NCBI GenBank assembly: GCA_036506495.1
Contig: DASXRQ010000053.1
Location: forward strand, 1-51,168
DNA length: 51,168 nt
Direction of reading: 5' to 3'
From: DASXRC01 sp036506495
GTDB taxonomy: Bacteria; Actinomycetota; Actinomycetes; Mycobacteriales; Micromonosporaceae
Within the stretch, counting starts at the first letter, position 1; each line of letters opens with the position of its first letter. The position numbers and the translations under genes are program-made. The notes below the pieces were generated by a model that was not told the DNA's origin, did no database searches, and saw only the letters and a program-made list of their open reading frames with translations. Below, piece after piece: positions 6,556-15,730 of the stretch.

Positions 6556-7404
6556 AAACTCCGCCGGCTGGTGAACCTGCACCTGGGGTTGGTGCTGTTC
6601 GGGCTGAGCGTCGCCCTGATGGTGCGGGCCGACCTCGGCCTGGCGTCCTGGGACGTCCTGCACCAGGGCCTGGCGGAGCGCGCCGGCCTGCCGATCGGCT
6701 GGGTCGTGAACGGGGTCGGCCTGTTCGTTCTGCTGCTGTGGGTTCCGCTTCGGCAGCGCCCCGGCTACGGCACGGTCGCCAATGTGATCGTGGTCGGACT
6801 CGCCGCGGACGCCGCGCTCGCCGTCCTGCCGCCGCCCGACCAGATGGGTGCGCGGGCGGCCCTCCTCGTGAGCGGCATCGTGCTCAATGGGATCGCCACG
6901 GGTCTCTACGTCGGTGCCGGCCTCGGACCGGGCCCGCGCGACGGGCTCATGACCGGCCTCGCCGCGCGCGGCCATTCGATCCGGGTCGTTCGCACCGGAA
7001 TCGAGGTGGTCGTGCTCGCGGTCGGTTGGCTGCTCGGTGGGACGGTCGGCATCGGCACGCTGCTGTTCGCCGTCGCCATCGGTCCGCTCGTCCACTACTT
7101 CATCCCACGCCTCGCGATTCCGCGGCAAAGACCCGAGACCGAAGGAGTACGCACACCATGCCCCGCCTCAACATCATCATCGCCAGCACCCGCCCCGGCC
7201 GCGTCGGAGCCCAGGTCGCGGAATGGTTCATCCCGATCGCCCGCGATCACGGTGGCTTTGACGTCACCGTCGTCGACCTCGCCGAGCTCAACCTCCCGTT
7301 CCTGGACGAGCCTTCACCCGCACACGAGGGCCGCGGCTACGTGCGCGACCACACCAAGCGGTGGAGCGCCATCACCGACGCCGCCGACGCGTTCGTCTTC
7401 GTGA
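6547..7404 (+). CDS. YczE/YyaS-like integral membrane protein
   Basis: The first roughly 197 residues are a multi-helix membrane protein of the YczE type: NLHLGLVLFGLSVALMVRADLGLASWDVLHQGL, then VLNGIATGLYVGAGLGPGPRDGLMTGL and VVLAVGWLLGGTVGIGTLLFAVAIGPLVHYF. The transported molecule is unknown. The natural end is unclear. The frame stays open past the start of the next gene (7158) and stops only at 7402-7404, adding about 80 Ser/Pro/Thr-rich residues that look like an out-of-frame reading of that gene. Either a long coding overlap exists or the original stop has been lost. The likely promoter is leaderless and MarR-controlled. Confidence 0.85.
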   Translation: MSTKLRRLVNLHLGLVLFGLSVALMVRADLGLASWDVLHQGLAERAGLPIGWVVNGVGLFVLLLWVPLRQRPGYGTVANVIVVGLAADAALAVLPPPDQMGARAALLVSGIVLNGIATGLYVGAGLGPGPRDGLMTGLAARGHSIRVVRTGIEVVVLAVGWLLGGTVGIGTLLFAVAIGPLVHYFIPRLAIPRQRPETEGVRTPCPASTSSSPAPAPAASEPRSRNGSSRSPAITVALTSPSSTSPSSTSRSWTSLHPHTRAAATCATTPSGGAPSPTPPTRSSS

Positions 7405-7733
7405 TGCCGGAGTACAACAACGGCTACGGCGCACCCTTGAAGAACGCCATCGACTATCTCTATGAGGAGTGGGCGTACAAACCCGTCGCGTTCGTGTCGT
7501 ACGGCATGAGCTCCGCCGGCCTGCGCGCCGTAAACATGATCAAGCAGGTGGTCACGAACCTGCGCATGATGCCGGCGTCCGACCCGGTCAGCATCCCCCT
7601 GCGGCAGGCGCTCGACGCCGGCGGGCGCCTGATGCCGACCGCGCACATGGACCAGGCCGCCAAGGAATTGCTCGACGAGCTGCTGCGGCTGAGCGCGCCG
7701 CTCGGCGCACTGCGGGCCGGTGCGGCCGCCTGA
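7158..7733 (+). CDS. NADPH-dependent FMN reductase family protein
   Basis: The 191-residue flavodoxin-like reductase begins MPRLNIIIASTRPGRVG, the FMN phosphate-binding loop, and contains MPEYNNGYGAPLKNAIDYLYEEW followed by KPVAFVSYG, typical of the azoreductase/quinone-reductase group. It should transfer electrons from NAD(P)H to FMN or small quinone or azo substrates in the cytoplasm. GAAGGAG lies about 11 bases upstream of the ATG. It is the second gene behind the MarR-type operator, a common setting for quinone or xenobiotic responses. The upstream membrane-protein frame overlaps its first 247 bases. Confidence 0.93.
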   Translation: MPRLNIIIASTRPGRVGAQVAEWFIPIARDHGGFDVTVVDLAELNLPFLDEPSPAHEGRGYVRDHTKRWSAITDAADAFVFVMPEYNNGYGAPLKNAIDYLYEEWAYKPVAFVSYGMSSAGLRAVNMIKQVVTNLRMMPASDPVSIPLRQALDAGGRLMPTAHMDQAAKELLDELLRLSAPLGALRAGAAA

Positions 7734-7789
7734 CGCGGCGTGGGTCGGCCAGTCCGACCCGGGCGGCGCGCCACGCCGTCATCGAGGCG

Positions 7790-9076
7790 CTAGCCGGCCT
7801 TGGTCGCGAGCACGCGCTCGAGCCGGGCGGCGGCGTGCGCGTCCGCTCGGGCGATCGACCCGGCCGGCAACGCGGCGACGATCGCGGCGACGCCGACGGC
7901 CGCCCCGGCGAAGATGAACGCCCACGGCACGCCGCCCGGCTGATCGACGATGACGCCCGCAACCGCGCCGCCCACCGCGCTCGACGCGACCGCCACGGTC
8001 ACGACCCAGGTGTACGCCTCGTTGAGCATGCTCGCCGGCGCGATGCGACCGACCAGAGAGTTCTCGACCGTCAACGCCGGCGCGATGGTTGCCCCGCCGA
8101 GTAGGAGCGCCACGCCGAGGGCGGTCGGGCTCGGCATCGCGGCGAGCACCGCGAAGGTGGTCGCCAACGCGGTCAGCCACCAGGCGAACTGCCGGTGCAG
8201 CACCATCGTCGGGCGTCTGGTGCCGAACCAGATGCCGCCGATCGCGCTGCCGACGCCCCACACGCCGAGCAGGAGGCCGCCCAGGCTCTTCGCGTCCGGG
8301 CCGGCATGCGTTGTCGCGTACGCCGGCACGGTCACCCCGGCGGCGCCGAATGCGATGCCGAGGCCGGCCACACACGTGAGCAGCGCCGGGATCCCGCTCA
8401 CCCGAAGCGGGCCGAGCCCGCGTGCGTGGTGCTCCGCCGGATGCGGCCGGCGGTGTCGCAGCACGCGACCGCGGGCGACGATCCCGGTACCCACGAATGT
8501 GACCACCGCCGACGCGGCGAGCGCGGCAGCCGGATCCGCGAAGGCGACGAACGCCGCGACGAGCATCGGGCCCGCCACGAAGACAAGCTCGAACACCGAC
8601 GTCTCGGCCGCCAACGCGGTCGCGCGCAGCTGGTGCCGGCCACTGCCGGGCTCGGTCAGGTCATTCCAGGCGCCGCGCAGTGCGGCGGTCAGCGGCGGGA
8701 AGGTCGCGCCGGCAAGTGCGGCGGCGACGAACACCGCGCCGAGCGCATCCTGCCCACCGCGGCTCGCGAACAGCAGAGCGGTCAACGCCAGCGGATGGGC
8801 GATCGCTGTCAGAAGCAGCACCGGTGACGGACCAACCCGGTCGGCGAGCCGGCCGGCGACCGGGCTGAGCGCGGCGCCCGCCAGCGCGTACAGTCCGCCA
8901 GCGACTGCGGCCGGTGTATACCGACCGGTGGTCTGCTGGACGAGCAGCAGGAGCGCCAGCGGCGTCATGCCGATGCCGAGCCTGGCGATCACGCCGACCA
9001 CGAGGAGCACGGGCGCGCCGGGAATCCGCCACACCGCCAAGTACTGACGCAGCGCGGCCACCGGGTACACCCCCAA
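7790..9076 (-). CDS. MFS transporter
   Basis: This 428-residue polytopic protein has about twelve hydrophobic segments and the major-facilitator loop 2-3 signature GRLADRVGPSPVL, with a long basic cytoplasmic loop (GIVARGRVLRHRRPHPAEHH) midway. It resembles drug or metabolite exporters with YfcJ/NepI-like topology. The substrate is unknown. It stands alone, convergent with the flavin reductase gene. The C-terminus (ADAHAAARLERVLATKAG) is soluble and helical. Confidence 0.88.
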   Translation of the reverse strand: MGVYPVAALRQYLAVWRIPGAPVLLVVGVIARLGIGMTPLALLLLVQQTTGRYTPAAVAGGLYALAGAALSPVAGRLADRVGPSPVLLLTAIAHPLALTALLFASRGGQDALGAVFVAAALAGATFPPLTAALRGAWNDLTEPGSGRHQLRATALAAETSVFELVFVAGPMLVAAFVAFADPAAALAASAVVTFVGTGIVARGRVLRHRRPHPAEHHARGLGPLRVSGIPALLTCVAGLGIAFGAAGVTVPAYATTHAGPDAKSLGGLLLGVWGVGSAIGGIWFGTRRPTMVLHRQFAWWLTALATTFAVLAAMPSPTALGVALLLGGATIAPALTVENSLVGRIAPASMLNEAYTWVVTVAVASSAVGGAVAGVIVDQPGGVPWAFIFAGAAVGVAAIVAALPAGSIARADAHAAARLERVLATKAG

Positions 9077-9162
9077 AGAACGTCATGAGCCGGGACGGCG
9101 ATCCGACGGTAACGCCGGCGTACGACCGGGAGAACCGAATTCGTGCGTACCGGTAAGCGAGG

Positions 9163-9632
9163 TCACACGGCGAGCGGGTCGTCGGCCAGCTGCCGAAGCC
9201 GCTCGGCGATCGCGTGTGCGGCCTTGTGCTCCGGTCCGGCCGGCCGGCCGACGGTGAGCGCGTCGGCGAGCGCGACGAGCTCGGCGCGCGGCAGCAGGTC
9301 GAGGCCGCGTCCGCGCAGCGGGATCTTCACGGGACGCCCGGTATCACGGTCCCGCGCGACGATGGCGGGGATCCGGTGCACGACGTCGTACGGCCCCGGC
9401 CGGTTCTCGTGGTACCGGGTCGCGCCGGCGGAGATGTCGGCCGTGGCAAGGTCCGCCGAGCGCGTGATCAGGGCACCGCGGATGTACGCCCCTCGAACAC
9501 ACCGACGCCGAGCCACACAAACAGCGAGAAGAAGCCGCCCATCGCGGCGAACACGAGGCCGAGTGCGACGCTGACGGCCTTCATCGCCGGGCTGAGGCCG
9601 ATCGACAGGCGTACGACTCGCTGCGGGTTCAT
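9163..9632 (-). pseudogene. Frameshifted membrane-anchored hypothetical protein
   Basis: From ATG 9632 one frame gives 54 residues (MNPQRVVRLSIGLSPAMKAV, then a membrane helix to VWLGVGVFEG) before a TGA at 9470-9468. The next frame, open from 9516 to 9163, continues with a soluble domain: YIRGALITRSADLATADISA, RIPAIVARDRDTGR, VKIPLRGRGLDLLPRAELVALADAL. The two frames join if one G is restored in the GGGG run (9489-9492), giving a single protein of about 156 residues with an N-terminal anchor. This could be a real one-base deletion, a sequencing error in a homopolymer, or two overlapping genes. I do not recognise a function. Confidence 0.55.
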
Positions 9633-9695
9633 GGCGCGGAGCATAGGCCGCGGCCGGGGCCGTTCGGTGCCCCGGCCGCGGTCGGTAACTCCGGT

Positions 9696-10571
9696 CTATC
9701 GCACGTACTCGATCGGCCCGCCCGCGGCGGCCATCTGCTCGAGCCGGCGCACCCGCTCGGCCATCGGCGGGTGGGTGGAGAACAGGGACGCGACCGCGCC
9801 GCCCTTGAGCGGGTTAGCGATCATGAGATGGGCGGTGCTCGCCAGCTGGGCGTCGGCCGGCAACGGCATCCGCCGGGTCCCATCCTGAATCTTCCGGAGC
9901 GCACTCGCGAGCGCCAGCGGGTCGCGGGTCAGGCCCGCGCCGGATGCGTCGGCCTGGTACTCGCGGCTGCGGCTGATCGCAAGCTGGATCACCGAGGCGG
10001 CCAGCGGACCGAGGATGAGCATCGCCAGCAACACGGCCGGGTTCGGCCCGTCGTCATCGTTGCCGCCGAGCGGGATGAACCACGCCAGGTTGGCGAGCAA
10101 CGTGATGATGCCGGCGAGCCCCGCGGCGACGCTGGAGATCAGGATGTCCCGGTTGTAGACGTGCGATAGCTCGTGGCCGATCACACCGCGCAGCTCGCGG
10201 TAGTCGAGAATCTGGGTGATGCCCTGCGTGACGCAGACTGCGGCATTACGCGGGTTGCGTCCGGTGGCGAACGCGTTCGGCTGCATGGTCGGGCTGACGT
10301 AGAGCCGCGGCATCGGCTGGTGCGCCGCGCTGGAGAGTTCGCGGACCATCTGGTACAGCGCGGGGAACTCGGCCTCGCTGACCGAGCGGGCGCGCATCGT
10401 GCGCAACGCGATCTTGTCGGACCAGAAGTAGGTGGCCGCGTTCATCGCCAACGAGATGACCACGGCGATCATGAGGCCGGTGCTGCCGCCGAACCAGTAG
10501 CCGACGCCAAGGATCATGGCGGTGAGCAGGCCGAGCAGGGCGGCCGTCTTCAGACCGTTGTGGCTGTGCAC
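9696..10571 (-). CDS. htpX: Membrane zinc metalloprotease HtpX
   Basis: HtpX is an M48 membrane protease that degrades misfolded membrane proteins. The 291-residue product has two N-terminal membrane helices, the conserved MPRLYVSPTMQPNAFATGRNP stretch, the zinc motif HELSH (GVIGHELSHVYNRD), a second helical pair and the downstream metal ligand region SREYQADASGAGL, ending with SLFSTHPPMAERVRRLE. The frame is open further upstream, but the GTG at 10571 has AAGGAG five bases before it and gives the family-like start VHSHNGLKTA, so I chose it. It follows the nuo cluster on the same strand but is separated by a palindrome. Confidence 0.96.
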   Translation of the reverse strand: MHSHNGLKTAALLGLLTAMILGVGYWFGGSTGLMIAVVISLAMNAATYFWSDKIALRTMRARSVSEAEFPALYQMVRELSSAAHQPMPRLYVSPTMQPNAFATGRNPRNAAVCVTQGITQILDYRELRGVIGHELSHVYNRDILISSVAAGLAGIITLLANLAWFIPLGGNDDDGPNPAVLLAMLILGPLAASVIQLAISRSREYQADASGAGLTRDPLALASALRKIQDGTRRMPLPADAQLASTAHLMIANPLKGGAVASLFSTHPPMAERVRRLEQMAAAGGPIEYVR

Positions 10572-10720
10572 GATCACTCCTTCGAGACGAGGCCCGGCCG
10601 GCGCCATACGCCGGATCCGGGTTACCCGCTATGCGCTGCAACGACACCCGGGTGTACCAGGCTTCCCGACAATGCTGTGAGTTCCCTGAGAGCAGAACGT
10701 CGGACCCGCCTCCCCTTCGC

Positions 10721-10794
10721 GTCGATCTTGCAGTCGTGGTGAGCGTTATTTGCCTTAGTCGTTAGTTTGTCGGAGCCACAACTGCAAGATCGAC
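10721..10794. repeat. 19-bp palindromic element downstream of nuoN
   Basis: The arms 10721-10739 (GTCGATCTTGCAGTCGTGG) and 10776-10794 match as inverted repeats at 18 of 19 positions around a 36-base AT-richer loop. It lies in the 241-base gap between the stop of nuoN and the start of htpX. It could terminate the nuo transcript. Its TCGATCT outer arm and layout resemble the other intergenic palindromes here. Confidence 0.75.
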
Positions 10795-10812
10795 CGTTGG
10801 GTGGTGAGGTGG

Positions 10813-12315
10813 CTACGGTGCGGCGAGGTTGGCGGCGTCGAGGACGAGCTGAGGGGCGAACCCGATGACGACCGCCACCGCGGTCGCGACGACCAGCGCG
10901 ACCGCGACGGTCCACGGCACCGCCGGGGCGGCCGGACCCGCCGCGGGCGCGGCGGTCGGCGGCAGCGAGGCGTCTGGAGCCGCATACAGGACCACGGCTG
11001 CGCGGAGGTAGTACGCGAGACCGACCACGGCGTTGAGCGCGACGATCACCGCGAGCCAGCCGGCGCCGCCGCCGAGCAGCGAACGCACCACCGTCACCTT
11101 CGCGAACAGCCCCGCCAGGCCCGGTGGCAGGCCGGCGAGGCCGACCAGGGCCAGCACGAATGCGGCACCAACCCATGGCGTACGCCGCGCAGCCGCGCGG
11201 TAGTCGTCGATCGCCCCGCCATCCGCGGCGCCCCGGAGAGCGACCACCGAGCCGAACGCACCGAGCTCCATGACCAGGTAGAAGACGGTGTACGCGACGG
11301 TCGCCGCCACCGCGAGGTCCAGCGCGTCCGAGGACCGCCCGGCGGTGAACGCGGCCGCGCCGAGCGGCGCGAGGATGTAACCCGCCTGCGCTACGGACGA
11401 CCACGCGAGCAGCCGGACCATCCGGCTCTGCCGCAGCGCGACCAGGTTGCCGACGGTCATCGTCGCCACCGCGAGCGCGGCCAGCACCGGGCCGGTGACC
11501 TGCAGCGGGAGCGGTCCGATGGCCACGTACAGCAACGCGATGACGCCGCCTAGCTTCGACGCGGTCGACAGGTACGCGGCGACCGGCACCGGCGCGCCGT
11601 CGTACGCCGCCGGCGCCCACGCGTGGAACGGCACCGCGGCCACCTTGAACGACAGTCCGAGCACCACGAGCGCGGCCGCGACCTGCACCAGAGGTTGGTG
11701 CACGAGCGATGCGTCGGCGCCGAATGCGGACCGCAGCACGCTCAGGTGGACCGCACCGGTGCTCGCGTACAGCAACGCCGCGCCGAGCAGCGTGATCGCG
11801 GTAGCCACGACGCTGACGACGAAGAAGGTGACCGCGCCCTCCGCGCTCGTCACCGCGGTCCGCCGCAGCCCGACGAGGATATACAGCGGCAGGGTCAGCG
11901 TCTCGAGCGCGACGATAAGGGTGACCAGGTCCCCGGCGTACCCAATGACGACCCCGCCGGTCATCGAGCAGGCGAGCAGGAAGCAGTACTCGCCGACCGG
12001 GATCCCGGCCGACCGCAGCGTCGGCGTCGACAACCCGAGCACGCCGAGGGTGAGCGTCGCGAACAGCACAGCGACCAGCGCCGCCCGGGAGGTGGCCAGG
12101 TAGGAGCAGGCGTCCCCGGTGCAGAACGTGGCACGGTCGCCGCCGCGGGCCACGGCGATCGCGCCGACCGCGGTCGCGGCGGCGCCGAGCGCGGTGGCGG
12201 CCACCGTCGCGCCCCGCCGGCTCACGAGCAGATCGGCCAGCAGGACGAGTACGGCCGTGCCGGCGGCGAGGTACGCCGGGATCAGGGCGACGTGGTCGAT
12301 CATATTGGTGGTCAT
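10813..12315 (-). CDS. nuoN: NADH-quinone oxidoreductase subunit N-type antiporter
   Basis: This 500-residue membrane subunit is homologous to Mrp antiporters and forms a proton channel in complex I. The helix with LETLTLPLYILVG supplies the channel glutamate, and FKVAAVPFHAWAPAAYDGAPVPV the conserved lysine and the discontinuous-helix region. The start ATG overlaps the nuoM stop (ATGA), so translation is coupled. It is the last gene of the nuoI-N run. This cluster lacks nuoA and nuoD-G, so the subunit probably serves an alternative complex. Confidence 0.95.
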   Translation of the reverse strand: MTTNMIDHVALIPAYLAAGTAVLVLLADLLVSRRGATVAATALGAAATAVGAIAVARGGDRATFCTGDACSYLATSRAALVAVLFATLTLGVLGLSTPTLRSAGIPVGEYCFLLACSMTGGVVIGYAGDLVTLIVALETLTLPLYILVGLRRTAVTSAEGAVTFFVVSVVATAITLLGAALLYASTGAVHLSVLRSAFGADASLVHQPLVQVAAALVVLGLSFKVAAVPFHAWAPAAYDGAPVPVAAYLSTASKLGGVIALLYVAIGPLPLQVTGPVLAALAVATMTVGNLVALRQSRMVRLLAWSSVAQAGYILAPLGAAAFTAGRSSDALDLAVAATVAYTVFYLVMELGAFGSVVALRGAADGGAIDDYRAAARRTPWVGAAFVLALVGLAGLPPGLAGLFAKVTVVRSLLGGGAGWLAVIVALNAVVGLAYYLRAAVVLYAAPDASLPPTAAPAAGPAAPAVPWTVAVALVVATAVAVVIGFAPQLVLDAANLAAP

Positions 12316-13829
12316 CGTTGGACCGCCGAGGTGAGCGCCTGCACCGGGTCGCCCGCGACACCGAGCACCAGCGCCGGGATCAGTCCGATCGCGAGCGCCA
12401 GCACGATGAGGGGCGCCCACGCGACCAGCTCCGGTCCGGCCAACCCGACCGGGGAGAGCGATGCCACCGCCGGCGAGGCCGGCCCGTGCGTGACGCGCCG
12501 CAGCAGCCGCATGAAGTACGCCGCGGTCAGCGCGCCGCCGACGGCGGCCACCGCTCCCAGTACAGTCCACAGTGGACCACCATGGCGGAGGGAGGCGACG
12601 ACGGCGAACGCCTCGCCCCAGAATCCCGCCAGGCCGGGCAGGCCGAGCGACGCGATGGCGGCGAAGCCGAGGACGCCGGCCAGCCATGGTGACCTCTCGC
12701 GCAGCCCACCGAGCTCGCCCAGTAGCCCCGTGTGTGCCCGATCCTTGATCGCGCCGGCCAGGAAGAACAGCAGTCCGGTGATGACACCGTGCGCGATGTT
12801 GCCGATCAGCGCGGCCTCGATGCCGGTGGCGCTCAGCGTCGCGATGCCGAGCAGCACGAAGCCCATGTGACCGACGCTCGAGTACGCGATGAGCCTCTTC
12901 AGCTCGGTCTGCGCTAGGCAGACCAGCGAGCCGACGACGATGGCTGCGACCGCAAGCGTCCCGAGCACCGGGGCGGCCCACGCGGCGCCCTCCGGGGCGA
13001 CGCCGACGCCGACACGGATCAGGCCGTATGTGCCCATCTTCAGCAGCACCCCGGCGAGGATCACGCTCCCGACCGTGGGCGCCTCGGTATGCGCGTCCGG
13101 CAGCCAGGTATGTAGCGGCCACAGTGGACTCTTGACGGCGAACGCGATGGCGAGCAGGACGAACGCGAAGAGCTGCGTCGTGCGGGACAGGCCAACTCCC
13201 CCGGTCAGCTCAGTCAGATCCGCCGTCCCGGCCTTCGCCACGACCGTGAATACGCCGACCAGCAGCAACACGGAGCCGAACAACGTATACAGCACGAACT
13301 TTCGGGCCGCGTGCCGCCGGCCGTCGCCGCCCCACACCGCGATCACCGCATACATGGGCAGCAGCACGACCTCGAAGAACACGAAGAACAGCACCAGGTC
13401 CAGGGCGAGGAACGTGCCGGCGATGCCGACCTCGATGATGAGCAGCAGGGCGACGAGACTGCGCCCGCGGCCGCCAGCCGGCGCCAGCCACAGGGTGTAC
13501 CCGCAGCACAGCAGCGTGAGCAGCGTCGTCAGCACCAGGAGCGGATAGGAGATGCCGTCGACTCCAATGTGGAAACGTAGGTCGAGGCCCGGTACCCACG
13601 AGACGTCAACCTCGTGCCAGGGCCGAATGGGCGGCGGACCCGCGTTCGCTCCGTAGGTGAACCAACCTGTCGCACCGGGGCGGTACAGCATGACGCTGGC
13701 GACGAACGCTGCCGCGGCGAACGCGGTGCCGACAAGGCGGGCCGCGCGGTCGACGCTCCCGGGCAGCAGTGCGACCACAAGTGCGCCGAGCGCCGGCAGC
13801 GCGAGCGTCGCGACCAGCAGGACGCTCAT
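12312..13829 (-). CDS. nuoM: NADH-quinone oxidoreductase subunit M-type antiporter
   Basis: The product has 505 residues and about fourteen membrane helices. The key proton-channel residues are present: Glu in FFEVVLLPMYAVIAVWG, Lys in AFAVKSPLWPLHTWLPDAHTEAP and the LAQTELKRLIAYSSVGHMGF region. The start ATG at 13829 overlaps the nuoL stop (ATGA), and its own stop overlaps nuoN. A functional proton pump element is therefore likely, even though the electron-input subunits are not encoded here. Confidence 0.96.
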   Translation of the reverse strand: MSVLLVATLALPALGALVVALLPGSVDRAARLVGTAFAAAAFVASVMLYRPGATGWFTYGANAGPPPIRPWHEVDVSWVPGLDLRFHIGVDGISYPLLVLTTLLTLLCCGYTLWLAPAGGRGRSLVALLLIIEVGIAGTFLALDLVLFFVFFEVVLLPMYAVIAVWGGDGRRHAARKFVLYTLFGSVLLLVGVFTVVAKAGTADLTELTGGVGLSRTTQLFAFVLLAIAFAVKSPLWPLHTWLPDAHTEAPTVGSVILAGVLLKMGTYGLIRVGVGVAPEGAAWAAPVLGTLAVAAIVVGSLVCLAQTELKRLIAYSSVGHMGFVLLGIATLSATGIEAALIGNIAHGVITGLLFFLAGAIKDRAHTGLLGELGGLRERSPWLAGVLGFAAIASLGLPGLAGFWGEAFAVVASLRHGGPLWTVLGAVAAVGGALTAAYFMRLLRRVTHGPASPAVASLSPVGLAGPELVAWAPLIVLALAIGLIPALVLGVAGDPVQALTSAVQR

Positions 13830-15730
13830 AACACGCCTCCGATCGCCGCAGCGGCGAGGCCGATCAGCAGCGCACCGGCCAGCACCGCGGTCGCGGCCCG
13901 CGGGAGGGCCGCCCGGTGCCAGCCAGCCAGCCGCGCACCCAGCCCGACCGTCGCCCGACCGGTCCCCTCGACGGCACCGTCCACGCCACCCTCGTCCCCT
14001 GCGCGCACGGCGCGGGCGAGCGCAAGCGTTGGGCGTACGACCAATGCATCCTGGACCGCGTCGAGCCAGAACGCGCTGGCGAAGGCCGGCCGCAGCGGAC
14101 CCAGCGCCGAGGCCGGGTCGACGGCGCGGTCGCGACGCCAGACCCACCAGGCGACCCCGGCGCCGAACGAGAGCGCCAGGAGCGGCCAGATCGTCTCGAC
14201 CCCAACGTGGAACAGCTCGACCGCGGCCTGCACCGGGATCGCTTGCGCCGCCGGGCCGGTGTACTCGCCCAGCCAGTCGACGGGCGGCGGCGTACGCAGG
14301 GACTCGCCGAACCGGTCGGAGAGCGCGGCGAACCCCAGCACGGCGCTCGGCACCGCGAGCAGCACGACCGGCCAGGCCATCGTGCCCGGGGGCTCGTGCG
14401 GATGCTCGGCCGCCGCCGATCGCGGTTCCCCGAAGAAGGTACGCAGCCAGAGCCGCATCGCATACCACGCGGTGACCGCGACGGTCAGCAGCCCCACGCC
14501 GAAGAGCAGCACCGCCACCCAACCCTGCTCGCCGCGGGCGGCGGCCAGCACGGCGTCCTTGCTGAAGAACCCGGCTAGCGGCGGCAGTCCGATCAGCGCG
14601 CCCAGACCGATCGTCATCGAGGCGAACGTCACCGGCATGCCACGCCGCAGGCCGCCCATTGCCGACATCGAGTTCGACCCGACCGCATGGATCACCGAGC
14701 CCGCCGCGAGGAACAGCAGCGCCTTGAACGCCGCGTGCGTGAGCAGGTGGAACAGCGCAACCTCGGGCGCACGAACGGCCAGCGCTGCCGCCATGTAGCC
14801 GATCTGAGAGACCGTCGACCAGGCGAGCACCCGTTTGATGTCGTCCTGCGCGGTGGCCGCGAGCGCACCGAGCAGCATGGTGATCGCAGCGCTGACTCCG
14901 AGCACGACGAGCGGGGCGTCCGGCGTGGCAAACACCGGGTAGAGCCGGAAAACCACGTAGATGCCGGCGGCCACCATCGTGGCGGCGTGGATGAGGGCCG
15001 AGATCGGGGTCGGGCCGGCCATCGCGTCCGGCAACCACGTGTGCAGCGGGAACTGGGCGCTCTTGCCGAGGACGCCGGCCAGCAGCAAGAGCGCCGCGAC
15101 AGTTAGCGTTGTCGATGACATGTCGGGCAGGCTCGACAGGACGTCCGCGATGCGGAACGTGCCCGCCTCGATGCCCAGGATCGCGATGCCGAGCAGGAAG
15201 CCGACGTCACCCACACGCGTCACGAGGAACGCCTTGACCGCGGCGGCCGGTGCCTCCGGCAGCCGGCGGTCGTGGCCGATCAGCAGGTACGAGCAGATGC
15301 CCATGACCTCCCAGCCGATCAGCAGGGCGATCAGGTCACCGGAGACGACCACCAGCAACATCGCCGCGGTGAACAGGCTGACCTGGGCGGCGTAGGGCGG
15401 GTAGCGATCGTCGTCGGCGAGGTAGGCGACCGAGTACACCTGCACGGCCAGCGCCACGACGCCCACCGCGATCGCGACCAGCGCGGCCGGCTTGTCGATG
15501 CGTACGCCGAAGGTGACCTGGAGGCCTCCGAAGTCGATCCAATCGACGCTCGTGCCGAAGGGCCTCCCGAGCCGTACCGCGAGCACAACCGAGATGAGCA
15601 AGGCGCCGGCCGCGCCGGCGACGGCGAGACCGGCGGCGGCCGCGCGGGACCGCAACGGCAGGAGGAAGCCGGCGAGGGCGGCGACGAAGGGTACGGCCGG
15701 GAGCAGCGGCCCGAGCACGTCGAGGCTCAC
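13826..15730 (-). CDS. nuoL: NADH-quinone oxidoreductase subunit L-type antiporter
   Basis: This 634-residue subunit is the distal proton pump with the long lateral helix. It shows GWEVMGICSYLLIGH (channel Glu), GKSAQFPLHTWLPDAMAGPTPISALIHAATMV (Lys and family signature) and AQDDIKRVLAWSTVSQIGYM. The C-terminal roughly 120 residues contain the amphipathic region and a last helix (AVLAGALLIGLAAAAIG). GTG start at 15730 overlaps the nuoK stop (GTGA). The gene is intact. Confidence 0.96.
   Translation of the reverse strand: MSLDVLGPLLPAVPFVAALAGFLLPLRSRAAAAGLAVAGAAGALLISVVLAVRLGRPFGTSVDWIDFGGLQVTFGVRIDKPAALVAIAVGVVALAVQVYSVAYLADDDRYPPYAAQVSLFTAAMLLVVVSGDLIALLIGWEVMGICSYLLIGHDRRLPEAPAAAVKAFLVTRVGDVGFLLGIAILGIEAGTFRIADVLSSLPDMSSTTLTVAALLLLAGVLGKSAQFPLHTWLPDAMAGPTPISALIHAATMVAAGIYVVFRLYPVFATPDAPLVVLGVSAAITMLLGALAATAQDDIKRVLAWSTVSQIGYMAAALAVRAPEVALFHLLTHAAFKALLFLAAGSVIHAVGSNSMSAMGGLRRGMPVTFASMTIGLGALIGLPPLAGFFSKDAVLAAARGEQGWVAVLLFGVGLLTVAVTAWYAMRLWLRTFFGEPRSAAAEHPHEPPGTMAWPVVLLAVPSAVLGFAALSDRFGESLRTPPPVDWLGEYTGPAAQAIPVQAAVELFHVGVETIWPLLALSFGAGVAWWVWRRDRAVDPASALGPLRPAFASAFWLDAVQDALVVRPTLALARAVRAGDEGGVDGAVEGTGRATVGLGARLAGWHRAALPRAATAVLAGALLIGLAAAAIGGVL

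Noticed and set aside
11623..12870. Plus-strand open frame opposite nuoN and nuoM
   Set aside because: Antisense shadow of hydrophobic membrane genes; composition is Arg/Gly/Glu-rich without features.
12316..13122. Upstream extension of the nuoN reading frame
   Set aside because: The region is inside nuoM in another frame. The nuoN ATG overlapping the nuoM stop gives the normal length.
13830..15038. Upstream extension of the nuoM reading frame
   Set aside because: It lies within nuoL in another frame and reads as Arg/Gly-rich nonsense. The ATG at 13829 overlaps the nuoL stop.
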